Below are positions 10,025 to 23,961 of a stretch of 64,000 nt of DNA, one piece after another; position 1 is the stretch's first letter; each line of letters begins with the position of its first letter. Under the pieces are notes generated by a model that was given only the letters and a program-made list of their open reading frames with translations, was not told where the DNA came from and did not search any database. This DNA is from Cheiracanthium punctorium (Eukaryota > Arthropoda > Arachnida > Araneae > Cheiracanthiidae): the NCBI GenBank assembly GCA_038373885.1, contig JAWZYV010017493.1:992001-1056000 (forward strand), given 5' to 3'. The position numbers and the translations under genes were made by a program.

Positions 10025-11155
10025 TAAATATTGCGGGCATCACTTAATTTCACAGAGAAGAGAATATTTGCGTTGAGTTGAATACTTTATTTGAAAGAAA
10101 TTACAGACGTTTATGCCTACGATGTCACTACTTGATATTATATAAGTACTAAGGTGAGGATAGTTCAGTTCATAATTTAATGGTAAATATATATAGTATT
10201 AGGTGATCAAAACTTATCTTTATCGAGCTCTTAACTAATTAATAAAAATCCGATGAATGATAAAGGAAAAGATCAGTACACTGACTAAATCTGATGCTGA
10301 ATACATTATAATACAAATAATAAAACTTTTTTGAATTTCCTTGGAACCCTTTAACTACTGGACCAGGAATTTTGACCTTTAGCCGTACCACATGTTTCCA
10401 AGCTAACAAATAAAACCTAACAACTCGTTCTTTTTTTTATTTTTAGGCTGTTATTTGAAATTATAAAACGACGAATGCCATGATTAATTGTCCAAAGATT
10501 CTGTTATTATATCGATTTTTTTAAACCAAATCTTTAAGTTTTCTGCAAAAAACGAGAGTAGTTGCAACAGATTTATCTTCTCCCGAATTATCTTAAGGCT
10601 GATTTAAGTTGTTAATTTTATTTAAATATCAGGCTTTTAAAGGTAATGAAGCCATACGAGGCCTCAATATAAACATTACAGTCAGAAATTTCTCTTTCAT
10701 GGCATTCGTCGTTTTATAATTTCAAATAACAGCCTAAAAATAAAAATAAAAGAACAAGCTGTTAGGTTTTATTTGTTAGCTTGGAAACATATGGTACGGC
10801 TAAAGGTAAAAATTCCTGGTATAGTAGTTAAAGACTTCCAAGGAAATTCAAAAAAGTTTTATTATTTGTATTATAATGTATTCAGCATCAGATTTAGTGA
10901 GTGTACTGATCTTTTCCTTTATCATTCATAGGATTTTTATTAATCGCTCGATAAAGATAAGTTTTGATCACCTAATACTATATATATTTACCATTAAATT
11001 ATGAACTGAACTATCCTCACCTTTGTACTTATATAATATCAAGTAGTGACATCGTAGGTAATACGGCATAAACGTCTGTAATTTCTTTCAAATAAAGTAT
11101 TCAACTCAACGCAAATGTTCTCTTCTCTGTGAAATTAATAAATGCCCGCAATATT
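10025..11155. mobile_element. Fold-back element with ~458-bp inverted arms
   Basis: Left arm about 10025-10482 and right arm about 10698-11155 are reverse complements with only occasional mismatches and small indels, separated by a ~215-bp loop. The outer ends read AATATTGCGGGCAT on both sides. There is no coding capacity and I could not settle a target duplication. The structure fits a fold-back or long-TIR non-autonomous DNA element of unknown superfamily. A transcript across it would make a long hairpin RNA. Confidence 0.88.
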
Positions 11156-14100
11156 GTATCATCTGCAGAGCTTCCGGGTTCTTCCGAATAAATCAATTAA
11201 CGCCGATACTACGCTTTAACAACCATAGGTTATGTACCATTGTATTTGCATAACATTCGTGTTTTAGAATCAGTTATTCAGTCTGTCTCTATCTTAAAAA
11301 AAAAAAAAAAACCAAACAGAAATCATTGAGACTGAAGAACACAAGGTGCACAAAAAGAATGTAACTTCATTCCAGCAAAGCCACTCCAATAAACACCTAA
11401 TGCTATATAATTATGCTAATTCTACCAGTAGATATTTCCCAATCACAACTCAATTTGTAATAACTGTGACATGGTATGTTGACCCATGCACCAAGAATGT
11501 GCGTGCAGCGTCGACGCGGCGGTTCTAGATAACGAAAAATTAACCTCCACCCGCAATGTGATCCATCAAAATCAACTTGGTGGGAAGGTGTTGCCCGACC
11601 ATCTTATTTCTATATTCCCGACTTTTCCTAGCCACAACCTTGATTGGCAGCAAGGGCACATGGGCTCCCTTCTGCGAGAGCATGGCGCTACATTCAGCAT
11701 GACCAACTGATAGAAGGAAAACTATTTAAGGGAACACTATTTCAAATATTTTTGAAAAGAAAAACTAAAGTCAATGACTTTCAGAAATATTTATGCATGC
11801 ATTTCTGTTTTACACTCTTTTGGTTCCAGAATTGTTAAATTCGAAACCGAAAAAAGAAAAGAAAAGAAAAATTACTACATGCAATCTTATTACTTTTTTT
11901 TTTTTTTTAAATATGACCTAGCAAATTGCACAAAAGATGAGAGCATGAGAATGTGTAAAAAAGGATCAAATGAATATATGATGTAATTTCCTGTTCTGCA
12001 ATCAATAAAAAATAAGACAGTGCAAATGCAGCTGACTTCAGATATATATATATGAGCCTTTTCTGATCTTATGAATAATGGGTTTGATCTCTCAAAAATG
12101 TTTTGCCCAAAGTGATATTTAATACTTGCAGATTCCTTAAAAGATGTCATTTAGAGGAAGTACAGTTAATTATTAACAAAATGGCGATTGCAAATGTTTT
12201 TAATTAACTCATGTTCCGGCACAGTTGATCGTAGTTACTCTTTGTAGAGCTAGAGATGGTATTACAAGAGTTTATGGGTGGAAATGTGAAATTTTTATTG
12301 CTATGCAATGAAAGTGTATCACGGTATTTGAACAATAGTAAAACACTGCATCCAAATTAAAATTTCAACTACTCTGTTGATCAAAAATGTTACTTTCGGA
12401 AAGGACACAGAGAACATATGACTAAATTTATAAATTCAACTTGTCCAACAAATGCAACTTGTGGTACAAATCTGTACCCAAAGAATCCGTCTCGGCAGTG
12501 GGACTATCTTCCTTCTGGGTATCGAGTCAAACCGAGTTTTGGTGTGTGAGCAAATATTCTTCCGAATTGAACTACTACAGAATATATCGTCCGTTACGTT
12601 GGCTATCTGGCCCTTCAACACCGGTCACCAATCAATACCATGGTTCACCCAAGAAACAGAGAAGCCTTTTAACATAAGGGTAGTAATTCTTTTCCCATGA
12701 TGAGTCAATGCCAGATCGTGAAAAAAGAGTTTTTCTTCTTTAAGCGGAAACAGAAACGCCAGGCTTATAGACAGCAATAAAATGACGATGACAGCTCTGG
12801 CTATTTTGGAAAGAATGAGTAAACGAGTTTTACTTCCCACACATGCACACAATTGATCCACCACACTCCCAGAAAAATTTGTCTTTGTACTCTAATTTAT
12901 TCTTCATTTTTCAACGAGTAATTTCCACAAATCTTGGAAACGTTACATTTCTGTGAGTTTTTCCCGAAAATCTGAAGACCTTTTTTCAATGGACAGGAGA
13001 AAAAAGTAACGGCTATTCGTTAAATAACGGAGATATTTCGACAGCACTGCTGTCAGTAAAATTTTCGTGAATTGGCGAAATAATTTTTGAGAGTGCTTCA
13101 GGCATCTTCTGTTTTATCCTTCATACAATACGGGAGACTTACTGTATAACAGGTTGTTTATAGCTAAGGAAAGTTCTGGTTACCTGAAACATGCACGATG
13201 ATGTTTACGAAACAAAATTTGATTACTTATATTCGCTCTAAAATAATCAGAGTTTAGCAGTCTGGGCCAAGCACATCAGTCTATCTGTCGCCAATCTTAA
13301 AAATTGCCAAATGGTGACGTGGAAGTCTATCAGAAACCACAAATCAGATTTTCTTAAATAGTAGAGGATCTAGGAAACGTCCTGATCAGGACAGCATGGG
13401 GTGGGTGGGCGAAAGTTGCAGAAAGTCATGAACCTAAACTTTTTCTTAGAATATAGCTTAGACATTTACCTGTCATCTTAAATGATCACTTAATACATAT
13501 GAAATATGAAAACATATATAATACATAATACACAAAAACTGGGAGTGACTTTTACAGATTTTGGTATTTTCGGATCTTTGTCCCATCTAATTTCCTGCGG
13601 ATTTAGTCAAAAGTCATATCACTTGAAACATAAAGTAATGAGATCATTATTAGGTTAGCTTCAAAAACTATATGAAAATACGCATAAAAATAATTTATCT
13701 CATAGTGTGAAAACTGAAAATCGCACATCCATGATTCTTTGTTTGCAAAACCAGTCCATCTAGGGAACTTGATCTAGGGAACTTGAAAAAATCAGTGTGA
13801 CTAATTTAGATTTCTAAATAATAAAAAAACTCATTCGGATCTTTGCCGCGAACGGGGGGCAAAGATCTGAAATTTTCTCAATCAGTTTAATCTCGACTAC
13901 CCTACACTTTATCCAGTCAAGACTGTATGAGCGATATGCAGGTATATTGTCTTGTTGGAAACAAGACAGAGTTCTTAACATAGCAGCATTTCTTAAAAGA
14001 GTCAGAAAATATAATTTTGGTTGTTGGAATGAAGGTTTGTGGGAAAAAAAGTGATGTGATCGAAATGTGTGTTTATCAGATAGTACCTACACGTTTTAGT

Positions 14101-15777
14101 ACTGGCCCCACAGGCAAAAGTGAATTGAAGGCTTTCAGCGTTTGAGCCTACACGAACTTACATGATGGCATTCAGAATACCGTACTTGGAGCCAGAAGCA
14201 GATTTGTATAACAAAGCAAAAACACATGACGATTCCAGCGACCATGTTGCTTTCGATTTTGAGGAGCTTTAAGCGTATTCGTCTTATTTTATTTTATTTC
14301 TTTTCTTGTAAATAATTATTTTTAGGTTTTGGAGACAATACGAGTTCTTTTTTTACGGTGCACGGCGGTTTAATTTGTACGATTAGGTTCGGCGATTTTT
14401 ATTATAGTGTGAACTATTAAAATGGGCGTACACTTTTGTTGATCGCTCAACCCGCGTCGCATTTTCTCCGCTCGTTTAGTGCTCTTTGAAAGTATAAATT
14501 TCAACAAACCTCCAGCTATCCATTGAAAACCTACGCGCATTCAATTGTTCTTTAGCAGTGCAATTGTGATCGTAAACTCACGGAAAAGAATGAATCTTAC
14601 ATTTTCCTGTCCAAATAAAAAACAGCGGAACATTGAATTTTTCATTGTGAAACCGACAACAGATATATTGTGCCGCCCCATGTGGACGATGGGCGCTCAT
14701 CTACACAACCCTACACTATCGTGGAAACTTGCTGGGATCGTTCGGCGCGTTCGGCCTTTATACTAAAATGGTAAGTACTTTGATAAAGAATGTAAAATAA
14801 ATTAAAATAAATTAAATATTTTTGAGATTTTTATGTGCACTCCGAAAAATTCGTCTTTATACGCTAATTTATCCCTCATTTTTCAACGAATAATTTCCGC
14901 ACTCTGTGGGAAGTAATATTTTCGTGAATTCTCGTTCCCGCAATCTGAAGAAGAGGGAAAAAAAATTATTGAATCTGAAGAAGTTTCTTCAATTAAGAGG
15001 AGAAAAAACCGAAACGGATATTCTTCAAGTAAATGAAATATATCGGAATTATAACGGAAATATTCCGGCATGAATTCATTTTTTTTTCTGAAAGTAAGTG
15101 ATACAAATCAGCCATCTTTTAATCAAGATTATACAAACGGTGACAAACTGGTCATTATTTCAAACTGTAAAACCAATATTCTAATATGATTGTGAATCCG
15201 TAATCGGTTTCATAATTTCAGAGAATGCCACTGACCGCAGGAATACATTACAGATACTAATAGGCCACTTCATTTCAACAATACTCACTCTTTTTGCTAA
15301 TGGATTTTACAATTTGTTGACTTTCCGAAAGCCTCGTTGACAGGCAAATTGAGACAATTAAAAGAAAAAGCCGTCCACCCTTTTTTGATTGTAAATTTAA
15401 GATGCGATTAAATTTCTTGACAGCTGTCTTTCACGAACCTTTATTTTTCCTATGTGTGCTCTTTTATTTGGAAAAGTTTGTGTATTGCAGGGAATAGTTT
15501 TTTCACAAGATATGTTTCAAATTTGTTATATATTCATTGTAACAATTTTCCACGAAAGGTTTATCTACTAGAATTCTGCAGTGGTTTGTCAGACAGGTAG
15601 CGATATTTTTGCTGGTAAAATATTACTGATGTGGAAAACGTGCTGCTCAATCATGTAATGAGTGGATTTCGAAAACTTGAAAATGCTCTGCAAATATTGC
15701 TTATTAAAATAGTTTAACATTAAGCTATTACAAAATCAGCACAAGACACATTTTATTATACACATATTATAACATAG
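11156..15777. other. Long stretch without a recognised gene
   Basis: Several open frames of 60-86 codons occur (for example 11486-11710 plus, 11890-12150 minus, 12625-12864 minus) but none has a domain, a codon-use shift or splice context that convinces me. A short hairpin (CGGATCTTTGCC and its complement) lies near 13837-13873. The interval 14395-14766 is richer in CG dinucleotides than its surroundings and is followed by ATGGTAAGT at 14768-14776, a possible start codon on a splice donor. Confidence 0.45.
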
Positions 15778-16343
15778 TAGGGGAACCTGGGGAGCCTTGA
15801 CCACATTTTCAGAAAAACATTTTTGTAAATTTTATTTTGGCAGCAAAATAATCCTATTATAGTGCAATTTAAAGGAAATTTTATTGGCATTAAGAATATA
15901 TTTATATCATTGCCCATTTGTGCATTTCTTCTTTTCTGAATTTACTATTTTTTTAAACGTTGGAAAGTGGGTCAAGGCTCCCTTTATAAGGGAGCTCTGA
16001 CCCATGGTATGGGAGGCTTGGCCCAGGCAATAATGTATAAATTTAAAATAAGATAAAAGTAAATCTTTTTTATTAGTTATATAAGCATTAAGTATAAAAT
16101 CTTCAGTATGATAATTGAACACTCTGCTGTCATCATAACTTCTGTGGAGTACTTTTTACGAGCATTTCCTTTTGGTTTATGTAAAAAGGGCATCCTGAGA
16201 AAAAAAATAATACTTATTATTAATGCAGCATTTCAAAACATCTCATTTTTATATTAATATTCACAATAAAATGAATCAAAAGAAACATCCAGAAATTAAT
16301 AGTTTTTCAGTAAAGATAACATTTGTAATCCCCCCCCCCCCCA

Positions 16344-16388
<45 letters not shown>

Positions 16389-17049
16389 GTAATCTCTTTG
16401 TATAAATCTGGAAAATTATTATACTTGAATTATTCATAATTTAGTTTTTAGTATTAAATTTTGAAACAACTTTTATTGGACAATAATTGGTAGGTAACTT
16501 TTTGTCAACCACCTATCCTATTGTAAACATATAAAATTATTTATATTCATATCTAGGTATTATTTTAATTATGACAATGTTTGAAAAGCAGTATTGCTAT
16601 ATTTTCAAAACTATTTAACTAAGGGAGCCGTGACCCAGTGGTCAACCCTCCCTTACATACAGTGGGTCAACCTCCCCATCACGCCATTTTGTAAAGAATG
16701 GTGCATGGTGATTTGAAACCTGATTCTTTCTATAAACTTTTTTACTTTAATAATAGCTTAATATGACAGTATTTATAAAATCCCACTAGCTCAAAGTTAA
16801 TTCAATTGCTTTCTTTGAAAAACTCTTACAAAGTGTGTTTAAAATACTTACTTTTTAGGCAGAAAAACTTTCTTTCTTGTTTATTTCCACTCCACTATGA
16901 ACTGACTGGATGAAACTATGATGGGTGTCTGATTACATCAGTAGCTTTGACTGCCATCTAGTGAGGGAAAGCTAAAATATTTTTAAATACTGAAATTCAA
17001 GGGTGGGTCAAGCCTCCCTTATGGTCGAGGCTCCCCAGATTCCCCTCTA
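15778..17049. mobile_element. TIR element with repeated subterminal motifs
   Basis: The left end TAGGGGAACCTGGGGAGCC is matched, inverted, by the right end at 17022-17049; identity of about 30 bp continues into a gaccca-type motif. The motif gggagccttgaccca or its complement recurs near 15965-16025, 16622-16680 and 17003-17035, often as inverted pairs. No transposase frame was found. Superfamily is uncertain; repeated subterminal motifs are typical of transposase-binding sites in several DNA transposon groups. Confidence 0.75.
16330..16385. repeat. C-run / (CA)n / A-run low complexity
   Basis: A run of C, then a CA dinucleotide tract, then a long A run, inside the TIR element at 15778-17049. 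It is slippage-prone, so its length in the assembly may be unreliable. Confidence 0.95.
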
Positions 17050-18897
17050 CATATTATACAAATTATATAAAACAAATATATATCACATTGAGGTATCTTG
17101 ATTGGGAGGCTGTATAATATCGATGGTTTCGTAAATGAGATAAAATATCACTCACAAAAATGAATAAAATGAGTTCTAACAAGAAATCTTCATTGACATT
17201 TAAAGCATTAAAATATGTATGATGTATAAATAATTTGATAAACTACCAACACAAAACTCATGAAGACAACACAGAAAAAGCATATTAAAAAAGTTAAGTT
17301 TTTTACTATATTAAGTTTTCACTGAAGTTTTAGTGTTTAGCGCATTTAGTGGGTGGGGGGTGCAATTGTTTTTAACATTAATATACAGAAGAAAAATAAA
17401 ATTTTTTTGATCAATCACTAGCGTAAAAAATTGAAATAATCTGTTACATTACTAAAATTGTCACTTGTAATGCTTCATGCTTGCCTGCATTTTTATACAA
17501 ACAGAACAACGCGATAGAAATACTAAATTTCCAGGTATTTTAGCTTTTTCTTAAGCGATTGCAAAAACCTGATCAATTTCTTTAACCTGTTAACATACAT
17601 TTTTACAGCAGCTGTATGGACTTACAGATAATTCCTAACGAGCAAAACAAACATCATTCTGAAATTTGGTATTAAAATATTGAATATGGATGAACTATCA
17701 GAATATAAAGAAAATAAATTGATAATTAGACTACTGCTGGTTTGTATGCTAATTACTTACATTGTTCAATTTTAGTTTTTGTGCCTGAGAAAAAACAACA
17801 ACAGCAACAACAACTACAAAAAAATGAGTCAGGAAACATGATGAAGAAACATTTATAGTGAATACAAATAGCTGCATAGAAAAGGATTTCGCTTCATTTC
17901 TCCCATTTTCTAAAAGCTAGGAAGGAACACATTTCAGAATGTTGTTCAAGTGTTAATCATGTTGTCTGAAAAAATTGTAATACCTTACGATAGTGCCATG
18001 AAAGAAGACGCTGTTGAGCCATTTATATAAAAATTTAGCCAACATATGCATTATTCAGTTCGTAATGATTTCATTCAACATTCTTTTTCTTCCATATGGA
18101 AAAAAAATATGCACAATGCGACTGTAAAGAATTGTTTCACTTGTACATCTTTCAAGGGATTGCATAAGTATGAAAGACGCGTAGAGAAATTGTCACTTTT
18201 GAATTACTATTTTCAGAAAAGCAAAACCTGGATAACCTGCTCTCACACAGTTTCAGTGATTTTTACAAGCTAACAACGACAAAAACGATGGAGGAAAGTA
18301 CTTTTTATGGAGGAAAGTACTTTTATAAGCTAAAATAAGTATCATTAGTAACATCACCGACTTAAAAAAAGTCACCAGTTTAGTAGCCATTTTCTCAATT
18401 TTAGTTCCCAAAATAGTAACATTTTTTAATGATTTTGTAGTTAAGAAATAAACGTGCTTAATTTAGCTTCATTTAAGAAGGTTTGAATAAAATGATAAAT
18501 TTAAAAACGGTGGACACGGTGTGTACATTAAAAACAGTAAAAGTAAAAATTTACCTGTAATATTTTCCCGACTGTTTAAAAACCATAAAATCCACTTTCT
18601 GTATCCATAACCAGCAAGATATCACTGCAGAAGCATATGTTATTATAATTATTATTGCTCGTAACAGAGATATCTCACTAGTCTGTAGCAATAACCTTCT
18701 CGAAAGTCTACAACAACGACCGGAAAAACTTTGTATCTTTAAAAAGCGTATTTCATCAGGCCTCCCGCTCAACGTTTCAAGATTTGTGAAAAGAAGTAAA
18801 ACATCAAAAGAAAAGCGGGTTACTATATTTATTGGCAGGAAAACGCACCACTTCCGTTTTAATGAAACTCGCCAATTCTGCAGCTAGCTAGCAGACA

Positions 18898-18919
18898 CCC
18901 CCCCCCCACACACACACAC
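18898..18919. repeat. C-run followed by (CA)n
   Basis: Low-complexity tract of C followed by CA repeats, about 45 bases upstream of a second, longer CA tract. Confidence 0.95.
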
Positions 18920-18961
18920 TAATATTAACTACGCGTTTTAGAAAGATTTTATGTGCTTTAT

Positions 18962-18962
<1 letters not shown>

Positions 18963-19004
<42 letters not shown>
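18963..19004. repeat. (CA)n(TA)n microsatellite
   Basis: About 16 CA dinucleotides pass directly into TA dinucleotides. No other function is visible. Confidence 0.95.
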
Positions 19005-19005
<1 letters not shown>

Positions 19006-22000
19006 GCTATCTTGCACATCTCAGATTAAAATAGACAAGCAAGTTTTTATTTTCTTTCTTCAAATGCATAAAAAATTCATTTGTACTTCGTATAAATAAT
19101 CTGAATTCATATAGCCAAATCCGCGATAACAGTTCGATTCTCTGTTATCTGAAGCCGTGAGAAGTTAAGTTGACCCTCGGTAGATGTATTGACCTCTTGC
19201 TTCTATAGTATAATTCTTGAGGCCATAAAAGGGTGCGGGAATAAAACATTTGATTCGAGAGTAATGGAAACAGATAGAAAGAGATGAAATAAAATTCCTA
19301 AAATAAATTTCCCCATTCCGTACTTTCTGACTATTACATGTAAATACTGGTTCATTGCTGAATTTCTAACAAAATAACTGCAGGAGCTCTAATTTGTTTT
19401 ATTGCAAATTTTAGCATTAATCACCTAATTTATATTTAAAAATTAAGTAATATTTTGTTTTATTACTGCTATCTTTAATATAATAAAAAAATATCAATAG
19501 AAGCAATTATGTAGGCTGTTAAAAATTTTAATTAATCTAAAATTCTCTGAAAAAAAAGAATCTCATGCAAATTAAACCCTGACTGGTCTTTGTGTAATAC
19601 TCTCTAACACATTTTTGCACCCTAATTCGGTAGATTTTAAAAGGGGCTTAACGTAGAAAAAAGTCTCCAAATATGTTTTTCAGGAAAAGTTTAGCAAAAT
19701 TGTAAAAAATTAATATAAATTATAAAAATTTTAAGATTAAAATTCATAATTCTGTACATAGTGGAGGTTATATACTGTCATATACAGAGTGGAGGTTACA
19801 CTGTCGGTGTAGTAAATATTTTTATAGCATACTGAACTCGTTTGTATTATTTTAGTTTTTAGTACTAAAATATTTGAAGGCACAATATGAACTTCTTCCC
19901 TTACACCCCCCCCCCTCAAAAAAAAAAATCTTTGCAGTGACCTTGCCTTTGGGAGCCCGGAACTTATATCCCCTAACACTTCTACACCGTATGAATGTTA
20001 AACGATATTATTTAATTAAAATAACGAAATTTTATGTCAACACTACGAAATATATACAGGTCCATTACTGCCAAATAGTGCTGGCCCGGTACATTTTAAG
20101 CAGTACCACGCCGTTAACTTTTCTGTGCATGTCATAGACACATGGCAGTTCGCCGTTTCTAGTTATGTACTGGCGCATATGCACTTTTCAGACACTGTTA
20201 CTCCAGTGACTTCCAGACGATGGCAATCTACCTTGCTCCCGGTATATGGCACTTTGCAGCACGACGGGTACCCGGCCGTCATTTTATGGGCAGTAGTGTG
20301 TTTGCTGGGTTACGCCTTATAGGCTGTCATTATTTAAAGCGTAATTTTAGAGATATTCGTCTATATCAAGCAAAACAAAATGGATCTATATTATTAAGGA
20401 TTATAAAGTAATGCTCTCCAAGGAAAATAGTTCATGTGGCATTTATATTTATTCTACAGAAGTACTCAAAACCAAAGCTCGAAATTAATGATGGTCCGCT
20501 ATTCCGACACCACTAAAATACGACGGACAAGTTGAATACAAAATTTGTTTATCTGTTGGATCAGTGAAGTTTTATTTATAGGCTTCACTTTTCGCGTTTT
20601 TTGCGAGCCCGTCGTAGTTGCGAGAATTAAATCCACCCGAAATACCTTTTTTTTCGCTTTAAATAATAAAAAACCAGAATATTTTCATTTATCAAAATTT
20701 AATGATTTATTTTACAGTTGCAAACTCTTTCTTGTCAACTTTCTTTCTTACAACTATTTCTTGAACACTATACTACTGTTTCTTGAATATAAAACGGTAA
20801 TACAATTAATAAAATGCAGCTCATTCGCTTACGATATTTATTCCAGCTTCTTTAAAGCCATTGAAAATTCGAAAGGGTGGGTTGTGACGAACTTTTCGGA
20901 CAAAATGAAGTTTCTTAAAATGCCTTATGTAAAAGGGGTTCTATATTTAGGTACTTTCGGGATTTTTAACTTTCGGTTGTATTCATATAAAATTCGCGGA
21001 AATTTTAGTTCACGAAATCACCGATATCTTCATTTTCGCGAAAATTATGGCTCACGAAAATAAGCGATTTTACAGTATTCAATATTTTTATAATAGATAT
21101 TTACATTAAAAAATTTTTTTTCAATTCAGCTGTTAACGGAAATCAATATTTATTTTTCATATAAGTTTATTTTGTTTTGCATTTTGATAAATCATGTATA
21201 CCGACCAGGGAAGTCATAGAGCCTCTGGTCCTTTGGACCGCTCATTAAATATTCTAATTTCTAACCCTGACTCAAAACAATTCTAATATATTAAGGCCTA
21301 TGACAGTTAAACGACTTCAATCCGTTTCAAGCACAATACAATAAGTGGATAAATGTTTGTAACAGCTTACTCACCATTTAAAGGATTTAAATAACATTTA
21401 AAGTTTTTTCGTCTGGTTCACAAGATTCACATTATTAGTGATAAACAGTATTTTTGAGACTATCACTAAAATCTTTTCAAGTTTGACAACGATACACTTG
21501 ACGACAAACTTGACGCCAAGAAACTGCAGTGTTGGAAAATGCATTATAACCGATGCGTTTGGAATGATTTATCTTTCTTGCTGAATTTAACGTTCGTTGT
21601 CGTTTGGTTTGTTACCTGTTGTATCCAGCTATAGAGAACGTATGCCTTACGGAAATGACATACGACTGAAATTGTGAATGGTATTGATGAAACATTTTTT
21701 CATTGAGATGAATGAGAGTTAATCGGCACTTCAAACAACATTTAAACGTTAAAGACGAATCAAAGAGAAATGTGAAAATGGCACTCTAGTGCAGTTTTTA
21801 AACGATCAGAAGTTGAAACTCTCTGTCTTGAAATACACAACGTTAATCGTGGTAGTTTCTTCTTAAAAAGTCAAAATATAAGGTATTTTTCGCATCACAA
21901 CAAGTTAAAGCAACTGTGGCCGTAAGAGGAGGAGTTGTTATCGTATTTAATAAACCGTCCATAGAACCCCAGTTTGTATTGTTTGTTGTCATAATTGCAA

Positions 22001-23563
22001 AGATGTAACGGTATAGAGTCTCTTCTGTGCTCAGAGTTGCTTTCAAGAAAGGATCTAAATGTTCCAGTGGAATTTGGTCTAGCGTTCAAATGTTGGCCAG
22101 ATAGTGCATACATCATAATCCACATTTACGTCTGTTAGTTCTTTCTCAGACCGGCCAATAAAATAAGAGGTATTGACTTCCTTAACAGAAAAATCAATAA
22201 AAATCCCTTAACAGTATTAATTTCGTCGGGAATGAAGGGGGTCGCCCGCTGTTTTCTCTTTTCCTGTAAAAAAAAACAACATTCCTCCATCGATCCTGTC
22301 ATTTCCTGCTCTGCCCCCGATTGATATTCACAAAAGAGAAAAGGCCTAATTGTTCGCAAACTCGTAATCGTGGAATCGGAACAGTGTGTTTACATCCCAA
22401 TGAAAAGAGAGAGAGAGGCATACGTGATGTGCGTGGATAAGTGGCCCCTTGGGTCGAGAATGTGTGTGCGAAGGGCTGGGCAAATACTTCGACCGGAGTC
22501 AAAGGGGTTGTCCACTCCAATACCCGGTGCCAGTGTTTTATGCACTCGTATTGCAGACATCACCGTTAATATCTTATTCATACAGTGTTTGAGCAGCTGC
22601 CAACGACGTTTGGCATTGCTGAAACTCAATTTGATGACTTTTTCCCAACAACAATTTAATTCTTTGATACGTTATCGTGCTGCAAAACTGTCAAAATAGT
22701 CTGGAGTGGAGAGGGAGGCGCTAAACTAAAGAAAGAAATAATTATTCAGTAAGAATTTAGAATACTCTCCCGAGAATTGCGTCAAAATTGAGTTTACTTT
22801 TAATTTAAACAGTGCCATCAAAATTGAGCGCGTTATCATTTGAAACACGGAAAATTTCGCATAATATCAATTAGAACACTGCCACAAAAACTGAGCTCAC
22901 CAGCAATTAAAAAACAGAGTTTCAAAAAGTGAGCTATTATCAATTAAAATAATTACTTGAAAATTAAGTTACTGCATTAAAAAAGGAAAATTGATTTAAA
23001 TAATCACAATGAGGTTAATAAATATTATTAATTAACATTACTTTTTAAACTGCGCACACACCAGTTAATAGATTTTTCTTAACTTAAAAAGAACTATATC
23101 AAACTTTTTATTTAAGTAATCAATCTAAAGCAGTTTCTATGAAAGATTTTAACAAATTAAATGAAGTAGCTACCGTAATATGATCTTCAAAGAAACAAAA
23201 CAAATATTTTGTTATGTACTTGATGACTACTGATGATTACTGAGGCAATTAATATACTATTTACTAAAAGGCAATTTCTAATTTACCTACAACAATTAAG
23301 TTTGAAGCAGTTATTTCATAATCATGTGAGATTTTGCTTCTATATAAGGTGAACAAGAAAAGGAAAATTATGACAACAAAACACATAAAAATTTAGAAAG
23401 AATAGCTAAAAATTATGAAAACTCAATTTTTATGCAATGAAATACATTTTCATTTAAAATAAATAGTAAAAATATATCCAATGAAACAGCATCTTGGAAA
23501 ACTTTATTATTTTAGCACATGGTATGAAAACTAGCGACACTTATAAAAAGGAAAACAGTTCTT

Positions 23564-23961
23564 TTAACCCATTATCGGTGTCCTCGCCGTGAGCACACAA
23601 AACTCTAAACGTTCAGACTATTGCCAATCACGAAGACTAAATTTGTTTAAAAAAAAATACTTGAGGGTGATATAGTTACACCTGAAAACTTTACTTTTGA
23701 GCACAACATTTCCCGTAAAAATTGTCAGGATTATTTTTAACAGCACTGGTATCTGTTGAAAAATGGAGAATATGATGGAAAATCATTGATATAGAATCAC
23801 AACTAGATCGACTGTCCAATGCTGGAAAAAAAAAGCGCAGACGTTGTCAACTCTCGATTTAACTACCGGCAACATGGCGGTTAAATCGTAGTTAAATCGA
23901 GAGATGGCAATGGCTGACCTTTTTTTCAGCATGGGGAAATGGTTGCGCTTCAAAGTGTTAA
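23564..23961 (+). mobile_element. TTAA-flanked MITE, copy 1 (piggyBac-like)
   Basis: The unit begins TTAACCCATTATCGGTG and ends ...CGCTTCAAAGTGTTAA, so both ends carry TTAA, the target site of the piggyBac superfamily. The body has the family landmarks: an aaaactct-gttc block, ttcccgtaaaaatt, aacagcact-tctg, then ccaatgctgaaaa and an inverted gatttaactacc/ggtagttaaatc hairpin near the right end. This copy is the most diverged, and its central hairpin is shortened. Non-coding. The piggyBac assignment rests on the TTAA site and CCC-type ends only. Confidence 0.8.

Larger units (their letters stand above)
17050..23563. other. Long stretch without a recognised gene
   Basis: AT-rich DNA. The longest frame (20545-21063 plus, 172 codons) is rich in Phe, Ile and Lys and has no domain. 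It overlaps a region with CG-containing stretches (about 20590-20640 and 20990-21060) that look like degenerate inverted ends of an unidentified element. A ~19-bp tandem duplication lies at 18286-18325. The minus-strand frame at 18551-18772 shows no supportable domain. Confidence 0.45.

Noticed and set aside
11486..12150. Cluster of 60-86-codon open frames
   Set aside because: No motif, no splice signals, both strands equally open; compatible with chance.
12625..12864. Possible small membrane protein on the minus strand
   Set aside because: A hydrophobic stretch is present, but there is no signal context, homology cue or conserved pattern.
18551..18772. Minus-strand frame with a possible protein-like segment
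   Set aside because: In the alternative frame a PVVVVDFRE-like string briefly resembled a nuclease motif, but stops follow at once and nothing else of such a domain is present.
20545..21063. 172-codon plus-strand open frame
   Set aside because: No domain, biased to AT-rich codons, and overlapping a repeat-like region; likely chance.
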